34,019 nt of DNA from an uncultured Alphaproteobacteria bacterium. Lineage in GTDB: Bacteria > Pseudomonadota > Alphaproteobacteria > HIMB59 > GCA-002718135. The stretch's first letter is position 1. Each line of letters opens with the position of its first letter. The position numbers were made by a program, and so were the translations under genes. Positions 1-7,502 of the stretch are shown in pieces. Location: the NCBI GenBank assembly GCA_902560725.1, contig CACEMR010000014.1, positions 1 through 34,019 of the forward strand, given 5' to 3'. Under the pieces are notes generated by a model. That model ran no database searches. It was not told the origin of the DNA and was given only the letters and a program-made list of their open reading frames with translations.

Positions 1-602
1 TCCTTAAAATTATTATTATCTTCATCATATCTATTCGGATTAATTATTGAATGAACTTTTGGTAACTTAAATTCACTTAAATGATGATCAATTACTATAA
101 CTTCAATTTCTTTAAATTTAGAATTATCAATTGTGTTAAATGCCGAGGTTCCACAGTCAAGTGTAAATAATAATTTAACATTATCTTTTAACATTTCATC
201 CATTATTCTCAAATTAGGACCATATCCCTCTGATAATCTATTAGGTATCTTACAAACTATATTTGAGGTAAAATTATTTAAAAATTTATATAATATCGAT
301 AAAGATGTTGAACCGTCCACATCATAGTCTGCAATAATTCCAATTTTTTCATTATTTTTTATTGCATCTATACATCTCGCAATACCTTTCTCCATATCTT
401 TTAATTCAAATGGATTAGGAAAGTCTATTAGTATGTTAGGATTTAAATAATTGTCATAATTGTGCTCATCGATACCTCTGGAAATTAATAATTTAGAAAA
501 GAATTCTGAAATAGATTTTTTTTGTGATAAAGTTTTAATAATATTGTCATCAATTTTTTTTTCTTTCCATGCTTTATTAGACAATGATTTATTAGATATC
601 AC
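1..602 (-). CDS. recJ: Single-stranded-DNA-specific exonuclease RecJ (N-terminal part, cut by window edge)
   Basis: RecJ is a 5'-3' single-strand DNA exonuclease of recombination and mismatch repair. Translating the minus strand from a GTG at 602-600 gives an open frame of 200 residues that runs off the left edge, so only the N-terminal third is present. It carries the DHH-phosphoesterase signatures: DYDVDG at about residues 92-97, LDCGTS near 149-154 and IDHH at about 171-174. These Asp/His residues bind the catalytic metals in the family. GTG is chosen as start because an in-frame TAA lies just upstream and no ATG is available. The start lies 5 bp after the hom stop codon, so recJ is probably the last visible gene of the rplM operon. 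The identification is secure; the 3' end is unseen. Confidence 0.9.
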   Translation of the reverse strand, partial: MISNKSLSNKAWKEKKIDDNIIKTLSQKKSISEFFSKLLISRGIDEHNYDNYLNPNILIDFPNPFELKDMEKGIARCIDAIKNNEKIGIIADYDVDGSTSLSILYKFLNNFTSNIVCKIPNRLSEGYGPNLRIMDEMLKDNVKLLFTLDCGTSAFNTIDNSKFKEIEVIVIDHHLSEFKLPKVHSIINPNRYDEDNNNFK

Positions 603-607
603 AAATA

Positions 608-1906
608 TTAATTATCATGAATCGGCAATAGTGTAATTTTTTCTTTAACAAATTTTAGTTTTTCTAATTTATTTATTACATTTGTTAATATTTCTTTTTG
701 AATTTTATGAGTAGTAATAATTATAGGAATTGGTTTATCTAATTTAACATTTTCTGGTAATTGCAGTATTTTTTCAACAGAAATACCTGTATCAGAAAAA
801 AGATTAGTAATTGATGATAATACTCCAGGTTTATCTTCAGTCATTATTCTCACATAGTATCGATTAACTATGTTATCAGAAGAAATTTTATTAAATTCCT
901 TTAAATCATTAACTTTAAAACCTAAGTTATCAAATGTTATATTTTGAGATATGTCATATAAATCAGATAAAACTGAGCTAGCTGTAGGTTTACCTCCTGC
1001 GCCTTGTCCTTCTAAAAAAAGATTATCTAGATGGTCTGTTTCAATATTAATTGCATTTAATGCATCTCCTACGTTAGCAAGAGGATTACTGTAATCAATC
1101 AATTTTGGAGAAGTAAAATTGAATATTTTTTCATTAACTATTGAAGTTTCAGATATTAATTTAATTCTATAGCCTAATTGCTTGGCAAAATTAATATCTT
1201 CGATTTTAACATTAGAAATACCATCTATAAAATTATTATTAAAATTTAAAACTGAACCAAATCCTAAAGTAGATAATATTGTAAGTTTATGCGCAGCATC
1301 ATATCCACCAATATCTAGTTTTGATTCGTGATCAGACGTGAATCCCTTCTCTTTTGCTATTTCTAATACTTCGTCAAATGATAAATTATCCTCTTCCATT
1401 TTTGAAAGAATATAATTTGTGGTACCATTAAGAATGCCTGATATTTTACTTATTTTATTTAAGTTTATATTATTCTTTATTGTTTTAATTATTGGTATAC
1501 CTCCAGCTACAGCAGCTTCAAAAGATAATGCTAATGAATTTTTTTCTGCTAATTTAAATAATTCTTTTCCATAATTTGCTATTAAAGCTTTATTTCCAGT
1601 TACAACATGTTTTTTATTATTAAGTGCTGACTCAATTAAATCATAACTAATACCTTTTTCTTGACCAATTAATTCAACAATTACGTTACAATCATTTAAT
1701 TTAGACATCTCTATAGGATCATCAAACCATCTGTATTTCTTAATATCTACATTTCTATTTTTATTTTTATTTTTTGCTGAAACGCCAATTATATTAAATT
1801 GAAAAGAGGATTTTTTTTCGTAATAAGATTTATTTTCTTCAATAGACTTAATTAATTCTGATCCAACATTTCCAATTCCTGCAATACAAATATTTAGTTT
1901 ATTCAT
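608..1906 (-). CDS. hom: Homoserine dehydrogenase
   Basis: This enzyme reduces aspartate semialdehyde to homoserine with NAD(P)H, the branch point to threonine and methionine. The 432-residue protein starts with a Rossmann motif (GIGNVG at about 10-15). It has the family core SGILNGTTNYIL near 156-167 and a DIGGYDAAHK segment near 198-207 that contains the catalytic Asp and Lys. The C-terminal 80 residues form an ACT domain (YYVRIMTEDKPGVLSSI), the usual site of amino-acid feedback control. ATG at 1906-1904 is preferred. A TTG two codons further upstream (1912) is possible and would overlap the preceding lipoprotein gene. The length is normal for the ACT-containing class. Confidence 0.95.
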   Translation of the reverse strand: MNKLNICIAGIGNVGSELIKSIEENKSYYEKKSSFQFNIIGVSAKNKNKNRNVDIKKYRWFDDPIEMSKLNDCNVIVELIGQEKGISYDLIESALNNKKHVVTGNKALIANYGKELFKLAEKNSLALSFEAAVAGGIPIIKTIKNNINLNKISKISGILNGTTNYILSKMEEDNLSFDEVLEIAKEKGFTSDHESKLDIGGYDAAHKLTILSTLGFGSVLNFNNNFIDGISNVKIEDINFAKQLGYRIKLISETSIVNEKIFNFTSPKLIDYSNPLANVGDALNAINIETDHLDNLFLEGQGAGGKPTASSVLSDLYDISQNITFDNLGFKVNDLKEFNKISSDNIVNRYYVRIMTEDKPGVLSSITNLFSDTGISVEKILQLPENVKLDKPIPIIITTHKIQKEILTNVINKLEKLKFVKEKITLLPIHDN

Positions 1907-1908
1907 AA

Positions 1909-2097
1909 TCAATTCTTACTTTTATAATCATTAACACAATTATCTATATTTATTTTATTTGTATTTATACTTGAACAATAATCATTTATTTCCTCATCTG
2001 AGAGGTAAACATCGTTAAAATCTGGAACATTATCAATATCTGGATAACCGCATGATGTTAAAAAGAATAATATAAATGATACAAAATAATACTTCAT
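1909..2097 (-). CDS. Small predicted lipoprotein, unknown function
   Basis: This is a 62-residue protein. Its N-terminus is a short signal peptide ending in a lipobox (LTSC, Cys at about residue 16), followed by Gly-Tyr and an acidic, Asn-rich tail with two further cysteines (about 41 and 53). That predicts a small membrane-anchored periplasmic lipoprotein, possibly with one disulfide. ATG at 2097-2095 overlaps the argC stop codon by one base (TAATG), a typical coupled junction; a longer reading from 2145 would put the signal peptide internally and is rejected. It sits between argC and hom, but nothing suggests an amino-acid-biosynthesis role. I do not recognise the family. Confidence 0.7.
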   Translation of the reverse strand: MKYYFVSFILFFLTSCGYPDIDNVPDFNDVYLSDEEINDYCSSINTNKINIDNCVNDYKSKN

Positions 2098-3125
2098 TAT
2101 AACAAAGCTGTAGTTTCTTCTAATCCTGCACTCAGATTGAAACACTGAACTGCTTGACCAGAAGCACCTTTAATCAAGTTATCAATTCCACTAACTATAA
2201 TTATTTTATCATCACTGTGGTGATCGAATATTTTTATTTTACAATAATTTGTATTTTGTATTGAGAAAAAATCAAGTTTTTCATTATCTTCAATATATTT
2301 TATAAATGTATTATTTTTTTCAAAATTTTTTAACTCTTCAATTATATTTTTCTTGTTAATATTATTATTAAGATCACAGTATATTGTAGATATCATTCCT
2401 CTAAAATTTGGAAGAATATGAGGATTAAAGGAAAAATTAATTTTTTGATTAATAATATATTTTGATAACTCTTGTTTAATTTCTGAAATATGTCTGTGAT
2501 TATTAGTATTATAATTATAGAAATTTAAATTATCATTTGATTTTATTTGGTTTAAATCAAATTTTTTTCCAGCACCACTGAAACCAGATTTTGAATCAAT
2601 AATAATATTATCAGTTTGAATTAAATTATTTTTAATTAATGGGATCAAAGGTAATAAAATTGATGTTGGATAACATCCTGGGACGGCAAAATTCTTTGAC
2701 TTTGATATTTTTTTTCTATTTATTTCGACTAGTCCATAAACAAATTCTGATATCAATTCTTTACATTCATGTATATCTCCATAATATTTTTTGAAAACAT
2801 TAAAATCATCTAATCTAAAATCAGCTGATAAATCTATAATATTAATTTTATTAAAAAATTTTTTAACATATTTATTAGAAACACCATGAGGTAAGGCTAT
2901 AAAAACATAATCAGCTGAAGATGGTTCAAAATTATTATTGTCCTGTAAAATAGGTAAATTATTGTATTCTTTATTATTTTCAATATTAGTTAAAAATTTA
3001 CCTTGTTTAGTTTCTGACCCTAAAAAGTTAATATTGATGTTTTCATGTTTGGACAATATTTTTACCAACTCCATGCCAACATATCCAGTAGAGCCTAAAA
3101 CGGCCACATTAAATATATTTTTCAT
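2097..3125 (-). CDS. argC: N-acetyl-gamma-glutamyl-phosphate reductase
   Basis: ArgC is the third step of arginine synthesis and reduces N-acetylglutamyl phosphate to the semialdehyde with NADPH. The 342-residue protein has the nucleotide-binding motif GSTGYVG at about 11-17, a DLSADFRL segment near 98-105, and the catalytic cysteine in PGCYPTS (Cys151). A His-rich catalytic region (NNHRHISEI) lies near 208-216. The 342-residue length fits the longer ArgC class. It starts 6 bp after rpsI; rplM-rpsI-argC is a recurring alphaproteobacterial order. The next gene overlaps its stop codon by one base. Confidence 0.96.
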   Translation of the reverse strand: MKNIFNVAVLGSTGYVGMELVKILSKHENININFLGSETKQGKFLTNIENNKEYNNLPILQDNNNFEPSSADYVFIALPHGVSNKYVKKFFNKINIIDLSADFRLDDFNVFKKYYGDIHECKELISEFVYGLVEINRKKISKSKNFAVPGCYPTSILLPLIPLIKNNLIQTDNIIIDSKSGFSGAGKKFDLNQIKSNDNLNFYNYNTNNHRHISEIKQELSKYIINQKINFSFNPHILPNFRGMISTIYCDLNNNINKKNIIEELKNFEKNNTFIKYIEDNEKLDFFSIQNTNYCKIKIFDHHSDDKIIIVSGIDNLIKGASGQAVQCFNLSAGLEETTALL

Positions 3126-3131
3126 TGGAAT

Positions 3132-3560
3132 TTATCTTTTTGAGAATTGATAACTTCTGCGTGCTTTGGCTAAACCTGATTTTTTTCTTTCAACAACTCT
3201 TGGATCTCTGGTTAAAAATCCAACTTTTTTTAAAGCTGGACGATTTGTTTGGTCATAAAGACTTAAAGCTTTACTTATTCCATGTCTAATTGCTCCAGCC
3301 TGACCTGATAAACCTCCACCTTTAACCGTAGCCATTATTTCATATCCTTGCTCAGATTGTATAACGCTTAAAGGTTGATTGACAATCATTTGTAATACAG
3401 GTCTGGTAAAATATTTATCAAGAGACAAACCATTGATTTTAATTTCTCCTGTTCCACGTTTAATCCATACTCTTGCAATGGAGTTTTTTCTTCTTCCAGT
3501 TGCATAAGCTCTTTCTTTATTATCAAGATTATTTAGATTATTAATTTCTTCATTATCCAT
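3132..3560 (-). CDS. rpsI: 30S ribosomal protein S9
   Basis: S9 is a small-subunit head protein whose C-terminal tail reaches the P-site tRNA. The 142-residue protein has the family start [12 protein letters not shown] at about 20-31 and ends in the conserved basic tail ([17 protein letters not shown]). The first 18 residues are an acidic, Asn-rich extension, and alphaproteobacterial S9 proteins often carry one. It lies 2 bp after rplM, the universal L13-S9 pair, so the two are certainly co-transcribed. Confidence 0.98.
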   Translation of the reverse strand: MDNEEINNLNNLDNKERAYATGRRKNSIARVWIKRGTGEIKINGLSLDKYFTRPVLQMIVNQPLSVIQSEQGYEIMATVKGGGLSGQAGAIRHGISKALSLYDQTNRPALKKVGFLTRDPRVVERKKSGLAKARRSYQFSKR

Positions 3561-3562
3561 AA

Positions 3563-4021
3563 TTATAATATATTCTTTCTATTAAGAGATGAGAGATCAA
3601 TCAATTCTGGTTTTTGTGCTTCATGATTATGTTTAGAATCTTTATAAATTTTACAATTAGATAATTGCTGTCTACCTAGTGGACCTGAAGGTATCATTCT
3701 TTTAATAGCAAGTTTTATAATCTCATCTGACTTATTTTTTTCTTTCATTTTATTTGGTGTTGTTTCTTTAATTCCACCAGGGTAACCAGTGTGTCTGTAA
3801 TAAATTTTATTTTCTGCTTTTTTTCCAGTTAACTGAACTAAATCTGAGTTAATAATAATCAAATTATCTCCACAATCTTGATTAGGAGTGTATTCAGGCT
3901 TGTTTTTACCTCTTAGAATGTTAGCTGATAAAACAGCTAAACGGCCCAAAACAGCGTCTTTAGCATCAATAAGCATCCATTTCTTCTTTATATCACTCTT
4001 TTTAAGAGAAAATGTTTTCAT
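3563..4021 (-). CDS. rplM: 50S ribosomal protein L13
   Basis: L13 is an early-assembling 23S rRNA-binding protein. The 152-residue sequence contains the family landmarks [15 protein letters not shown] (15-29), [15 protein letters not shown], the [10 protein letters not shown] stretch and [12 protein letters not shown]. It is the first gene of the rplM-rpsI-argC-lipoprotein-hom-recJ run. The ATG is preceded by a very short leader and no Shine-Dalgarno sequence is visible. Confidence 0.98.
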   Translation of the reverse strand: MKTFSLKKSDIKKKWMLIDAKDAVLGRLAVLSANILRGKNKPEYTPNQDCGDNLIIINSDLVQLTGKKAENKIYYRHTGYPGGIKETTPNKMKEKNKSDEIIKLAIKRMIPSGPLGRQQLSNCKIYKDSKHNHEAQKPELIDLSSLNRKNIL

Positions 4022-4028
4022 GGCAGGC

Positions 4029-4057
4029 CAAATACATATTATAAAAAATTAAGTCAA
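4029..4057 (-). promoter_or_regulatory. Putative promoter of the rplM operon
   Basis: On the minus strand a TTGACT (4057-4052) lies between the proteorhodopsin terminator and rplM. A perfect TATAAT (4043-4038) lies only 8 nt downstream of it, and TATTTG (4034-4029) lies 17 nt downstream. TATAAT may act as the -10 box with a poor -35, or TTGACT may pair with TATTTG. Either reading gives an extremely short 5' leader. The assignment rests on motif reading only. Confidence 0.4.
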
Positions 4058-4066
4058 TCATTTAAT

Positions 4067-4098
4067 AAAAAAAACCCTCTAAAAAGAGGGTTTTTTTA
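4067..4098 (-). terminator. Intrinsic terminator of the proteorhodopsin gene
   Basis: A near-perfect hairpin has the G/C core CCCTCT (4075-4080), a 4-nt AAAA loop, and AGAGGG (4085-4090). It is flanked by an A run on one side and a T run on the other, so it can work on both strands. On the minus strand it follows the proteorhodopsin stop codon by about 25 bp and ends in a run of U. It separates proteorhodopsin from the downstream ribosomal operon and is the clearest terminator in the window. Confidence 0.88.
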
Positions 4099-4122
4099 AA
4101 AAAATATATAATTTAATTATGC

Positions 4123-4881
4123 TTATGCTGAGTCTTTAGCAGCAGCGTTCCAGATAATTAAACCAAATAAAATTTTGTTAACAAAGTCAGCTAGGTTGTA
4201 TACCCAGTTTAAAGTGTTAGCATCAACTGATCCCATCATTAAACCAAATACATATCCTAGTGGATAAATAGCCCAACCAACAAGAACGATTAATCTCATT
4301 GCATTGAATGCGCTAGTTACAGACTCTTTAGTTGTTGCAGCTTGACTTGCTTCACCTCGGAATATTTCCCAGATAATTACAGCCCAACCTATCATACCAA
4401 TGATGAATCCAAGAAGAACAGAAATCATTCCTGACTCTCCCATATATCCACCAATTACCATAACAAGAGTACCAACTAGAAGTCTCCAGAAAGCACCTCC
4501 AGATACAGCAGCACCAGCAGCAACTAAGATTAAGAAGAATTCAACCATTTGAAGTGGCACAGTTAAAACCCAATCAATATATCTATATACTGTTGGTGAA
4601 GTACCTGTAGCAACCCAAAAGTCTCTCATGTACATATAGTGTACAGCAGCGATAAAAGTAATTAACCCTGCAACCACCATTGATGTTCTCCACTTTGCCG
4701 AAACTCTCATACCTTCATAAAAGAAGAAAATAGTAGCTGACCACATTCCAATTGAAACAATCCAGAACGTAATACCTACAAAATCATCACCTGCTAAAAA
4801 CGTGTCAGCAGCAAATGCTGGAACAGCAATAAATGCTATAGTCGCAGCAATCATACCAATAATACTAGTCTTATTTAACAT
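4123..4881 (-). CDS. Proteorhodopsin, light-driven proton pump (blue-absorbing type)
   Basis: This is a 252-residue retinal-binding seven-helix inner-membrane protein that pumps H+ outward in light. It has an N-terminal signal peptide ending near PAFA (21-24). Pump residues by proteorhodopsin alignment: His81, Arg100, primary acceptor Asp103, Thr107, proton donor Glu114, counter-ion Asp232 and Schiff-base Lys236 (ADFVNK). The D-T-E pattern indicates a proton pump rather than a sodium (NDQ) or chloride pump. The spectral-tuning residue is Gln111 (VPLQMVE, equivalent to Gln105 of marine proteorhodopsin), which predicts blue absorption. The gene stands alone with its own SD and terminator. No carotenoid or retinal genes are in the window, so the chromophore must come from elsewhere. 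It looks less AT-rich than its neighbours. Confidence 0.98.
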   Translation of the reverse strand: MLNKTSIIGMIAATIAFIAVPAFAADTFLAGDDFVGITFWIVSIGMWSATIFFFYEGMRVSAKWRTSMVVAGLITFIAAVHYMYMRDFWVATGTSPTVYRYIDWVLTVPLQMVEFFLILVAAGAAVSGGAFWRLLVGTLVMVIGGYMGESGMISVLLGFIIGMIGWAVIIWEIFRGEASQAATTKESVTSAFNAMRLIVLVGWAIYPLGYVFGLMMGSVDANTLNWVYNLADFVNKILFGLIIWNAAAKDSA

Positions 4882-5052
4882 AAAAACTCCTTATAGTTTG
4901 TTTCCTTACTAATAAGATGAGCTTCATATATTTGAAATGGCGAACAAGTTAAATACTTAAAATTATTAATTTTTAATAATTTTTTGTATAAATTTAGCAT
5001 TTAAAACATTGAATTATATAGATTTTTTTTGAATATTAAAAAATTTTAAATT
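4882..5052 (-). promoter_or_regulatory. Upstream region of proteorhodopsin: strong SD, AT-only hairpin, dyad
   Basis: This 171-bp gap on the minus strand has three visible elements. A consensus Shine-Dalgarno AAGGAG (4892-4887) lies 5 nt before the ATG. A perfect 10-bp inverted repeat, AAAATTATTA with a 5-nt loop (4959-4983), could be a weak end for the merR operon or a regulatory structure. An imperfect dyad of TTCA and TGAA half-sites lies at 4923-4936. A TATAAT-like box occurs near 5013-5018. No confident -35/-10 pair was found, so the transcription start is not assigned. Confidence 0.5.
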
Positions 5053-5421
5053 TTATTTCAAGAATATCCTCATTTTTTTAAGAATCTGATCAATTTTTTG
5101 GATTCTTTCAGATTTTTCCAGGTTACTAATAAAATTTGTATTTTTTGGAGGATTAGAGTTTTTTCGTTTTGAAGATATTATTTGTTCGGCTAAATTTAGA
5201 GAAGGGTTATGGTCTCCATTGTTATAAATTAAACTCTTTAATTTTTGTAATTTCTTTAGATTATCACTATTAAAATATCTCGTCCCTGCTTTGCTTTTTG
5301 TAGAAATACCTTCAATTCTTATTTTGTCTGTTTTAGGATTAACAGAGTCCCAGTATCTAATTGTATGTTCTTTTATACCTACTATTTTAGATACTTCACT
5401 TATGTTAAGATACTTCTTCAT
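5053..5421 (-). CDS. MerR-family transcriptional regulator
   Basis: This is a 122-residue DNA-binding protein. Residues 5-27 (LNISEVSKIVGIKEHTIRYW) form the winged-helix motif of MerR proteins. It is followed by a wing with GTRYFNSDNLKKL (about 46-58) and a short Lys/Ser-rich linker plus helix in place of a large effector domain. No metal-binding cysteine pattern is seen. It follows ihfA with the start codon immediately after the ihfA stop region, the common alphaproteobacterial ihfA-merR arrangement. It is the gene immediately upstream of proteorhodopsin on the same strand, so a regulatory link is possible but unproven. Confidence 0.85.
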   Translation of the reverse strand: MKKYLNISEVSKIVGIKEHTIRYWDSVNPKTDKIRIEGISTKSKAGTRYFNSDNLKKLQKLKSLIYNNGDHNPSLNLAEQIISSKRKNSNPPKNTNFISNLEKSERIQKIDQILKKMRIFLK

Positions 5422-5721
5422 CTATTTTTCTTGATTAATATATTTTATTACATTTTTGCTCATTTTAAATGTTATTACATTTCGATCTTCAATCATCACT
5501 TCTTTTTTAGTTTTAGGATTTCTTCCGATTCTTCTATTTTTTTTCTTTAATTTAAATGTACCAAAGTTATGAATTTTTACTGAACCTTGAGAATTTAACC
5601 CTTCAATAATAATTTCAATAATATCATTAACTATATCCAAACATTCTTTTCTAGAAAAACCAAATTCTTTATGAATAGTATCTGCAATTTCATCTCTTGA
5701 AATATTTTTTTTTGTAATCAT
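5422..5721 (-). CDS. ihfA: Integration host factor subunit alpha
   Basis: This is a 99-residue HU/IHF-fold protein that bends DNA as a heterodimer with IhfB. It shows the family core VKIHNFGTFKLKKK and the beta-arm motif RRIGRNPKTKKEV (about 66-78), whose Pro intercalates into DNA, followed by ITFKMSKNV. It overlaps plsX by 4 bp (ATGA), so the two are translationally coupled. In many alphaproteobacteria fabH lies between plsX and ihfA; here it does not. The alpha rather than HU assignment rests on neighbourhood and length. Confidence 0.9.
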   Translation of the reverse strand: MITKKNISRDEIADTIHKEFGFSRKECLDIVNDIIEIIIEGLNSQGSVKIHNFGTFKLKKKNRRIGRNPKTKKEVMIEDRNVITFKMSKNVIKYINQEK

Positions 5722-6731
5722 AAATTTCTAATTGAGTTATTTATCTGAGTATTTAATTTATTTATAATAAAATTATAACATTGATTAAGTGCATAACTGA
5801 ATGCCAAAGGACTTGCACTTCCGTGACTTTTAATCGATATACCATTTAGTCCAATAAGGGTTGCTCCATTATACTTCTCAGGGTTAACTTGATCCTTCAG
5901 CTTGATTAAATCTTTTTCAATTAATTTATAAGCAAATTTATTTATTATCGATTTTTGAAACATTGATCTTAAATTTGAAGTAATAAAATTTGAAATACCT
6001 TCCGCTGATTTTAACATAATATTACCTGTATATCCATCTGATATAATTATGTCACATTCTCCTGATGTTATTTTATTAGGCTCAATAAAACCAATAAAAT
6101 AATCTTTTAAAAAACTATTAGATATTAAATCTGATGCATCTTGTAAAAATTCTAAACCCTTATTATTTTCAGTACCAATATTTAATATCCCAATTTTTGG
6201 TTTTGATTTTTTATCAATAATTGAAAAATAACATAATCCCATTATGGCAAATTGAAATAAATTTGATGGTGTAACAGTTACATTCGCGCCAAGATCTAAC
6301 ATTAATGAATATTTTTTTTGATTTGGAATCAATGAACAAATAGCAGGTCTATCAATTCCATCTATCATACCTATTAATAACCTAGATAAAATCATAATTG
6401 CAGCTGTGTTACCAGCAGATACAAAACCTGAATTATTTGTTTTCTTCACAAATTCTAAACCTTTATAAATACTACTATTCTTTCTAGATCTTAAAATTGT
6501 ACTTGCACTATCTTCATCAGAAACATCTTCTGTAGTATTTATTATTTTATAATTTGTTAATTTAATTTTTTTTGATTTAATTTCAGAATTAATAATTTTT
6601 TCATTACCAAACAATAAAATATTAACTGAGTTATTATTTTTTAAAAACAATTCTGTGCCTTTAAGAACTTTAAAGGGACTATTTTCACCTCCCATTGCAT
6701 CTATAGCAATGTTAATTTGTCTTTCAGACAT
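5718..6731 (-). CDS. plsX: Phosphate acyltransferase PlsX
   Basis: PlsX makes acyl-phosphate from acyl-ACP for the PlsY step of phospholipid synthesis. The 337-residue protein has the N-terminal AIDAMGGENSP signature (9-19), SAGNTAAIMILSRL near 103-116, a LDLGANV segment and ISDGYTGNIMLKSAEG in the C-terminal half, all typical of PlsX. The length is normal. It lies 6 bp after rpmF and overlaps ihfA by 4 bp. The otherwise expected fabH is absent from this operon. Confidence 0.96.
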   Translation of the reverse strand: MSERQINIAIDAMGGENSPFKVLKGTELFLKNNNSVNILLFGNEKIINSEIKSKKIKLTNYKIINTTEDVSDEDSASTILRSRKNSSIYKGLEFVKKTNNSGFVSAGNTAAIMILSRLLIGMIDGIDRPAICSLIPNQKKYSLMLDLGANVTVTPSNLFQFAIMGLCYFSIIDKKSKPKIGILNIGTENNKGLEFLQDASDLISNSFLKDYFIGFIEPNKITSGECDIIISDGYTGNIMLKSAEGISNFITSNLRSMFQKSIINKFAYKLIEKDLIKLKDQVNPEKYNGATLIGLNGISIKSHGSASPLAFSYALNQCYNFIINKLNTQINNSIRNL

Positions 6732-6737
6732 TATTTT

Positions 6738-6929
6738 CTAATTTGTTTTTTTTGATTTTGTTTTTAAAATCTGTCTTCCTTTATATATACCTGTGGATTT
6801 ATCAATTTTATGCTGAAGTCTTGGTTCACCCGAGTTTTTATCTAAAATAACATTAATATTTTTAATACCCAGATGAGATCTTCTCATATTTTTTTTTGAA
6901 TTACTGGTTTTTCTTTTAGGGACAGCCAT
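6738..6929 (-). CDS. rpmF: 50S ribosomal protein L32
   Basis: This is a 63-residue L32. The start is ATG at 6929-6927, giving the canonical MAVPKRKTSNSKKNMRRSH; an upstream in-frame start at 6965 adds 12 hydrophobic residues foreign to the family and is rejected. It lacks the four-cysteine zinc site of some L32 forms. It heads the rpmF-plsX-ihfA-merR run. The DUF177 (YceD) gene that often precedes rpmF is not in the 63-bp gap upstream. Confidence 0.95.
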   Translation of the reverse strand: MAVPKRKTSNSKKNMRRSHLGIKNINVILDKNSGEPRLQHKIDKSTGIYKGRQILKTKSKKTN

Positions 6930-6992
6930 ATATTGACCACATATTAGAAATAATAATTTTTGCAAGATAAATTTATCTAAAACTAAAGTTAT

Positions 6993-7499
6993 TTAGATAT
7001 TAAATGCAGATTTACTTATATGTATCAGATATTTTTTTAAACTATTCCAAATAGTTTTTGATGCATCTAATCGACAAGAGGTATTAACGAAATCAAAATT
7101 TTTCAAATATTCTTGAAAAAATTGATAATTAATTTCCTTAAGTTCTATATTAAATTTTGATAATCTAAAATAGAATTTTTTTACATATGATTTGACGTAC
7201 TTTCCAATTGACATATCACCTATTCCTTTTGTTCTTAAAGACTCATCTAAATCTAATATAAATATATCAATTAAATGTTGATTAATTATTTTATAATTTT
7301 TAATTTTATTTTGTATATTTAATTTAATATAAAAAATTAATAAAATTGAAACAATTTCAAATGATGAACTATAATTTTTTTCTTTAAAATAATTATTCTC
7401 TTTCAACAAAACGCTACTTTTGTGTATAATTTTTTTGTATAAATCTTTTGCATTTTTTTCGTCAATGTTTTCTTTTTTTTTAAAATAATGTAAGATCAT
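6993..7499 (-). CDS. Ubiquinol-cytochrome c (bc1) assembly chaperone, CBP3/UQCC family
   Basis: This is a 168-residue protein related to mitochondrial CBP3, which assists cytochrome b and bc1-complex biogenesis. The diagnostic block is DLDESLRTKGIGDMSIGKYV (about 83-102), the family's D-LR-GvGDl-VGk pattern, followed by a helical C-terminal domain. Proteins of this family commonly sit divergent from a bamE/omlA gene and near DUF177-rpmF-plsX in alphaproteobacteria, matching the context here. Its ATG is only 3 nt from the GTG of the divergent bamE-like gene. It is shorter than typical members, and the AT-rich coding has turned much of it into Asn, Lys and Ile. Confidence 0.85.
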   Translation of the reverse strand: MILHYFKKKENIDEKNAKDLYKKIIHKSSVLLKENNYFKEKNYSSSFEIVSILLIFYIKLNIQNKIKNYKIINQHLIDIFILDLDESLRTKGIGDMSIGKYVKSYVKKFYFRLSKFNIELKEINYQFFQEYLKNFDFVNTSCRLDASKTIWNSLKKYLIHISKSAFNI

Positions 7500-7502
7500 A
7501 AT

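Noticed and set aside
133..327. Plus-strand open frame of 64 codons
   Set aside because: It lies antisense to recJ, whose DYDVDG and DHH motifs are on the minus strand; it has no SD and no recognisable domain.
4123..4881. Sodium-pumping or sensory rhodopsin
   Set aside because: The D-T-E triad and proteorhodopsin-type helix motifs indicate an outward proton pump, and no transducer gene is adjacent.
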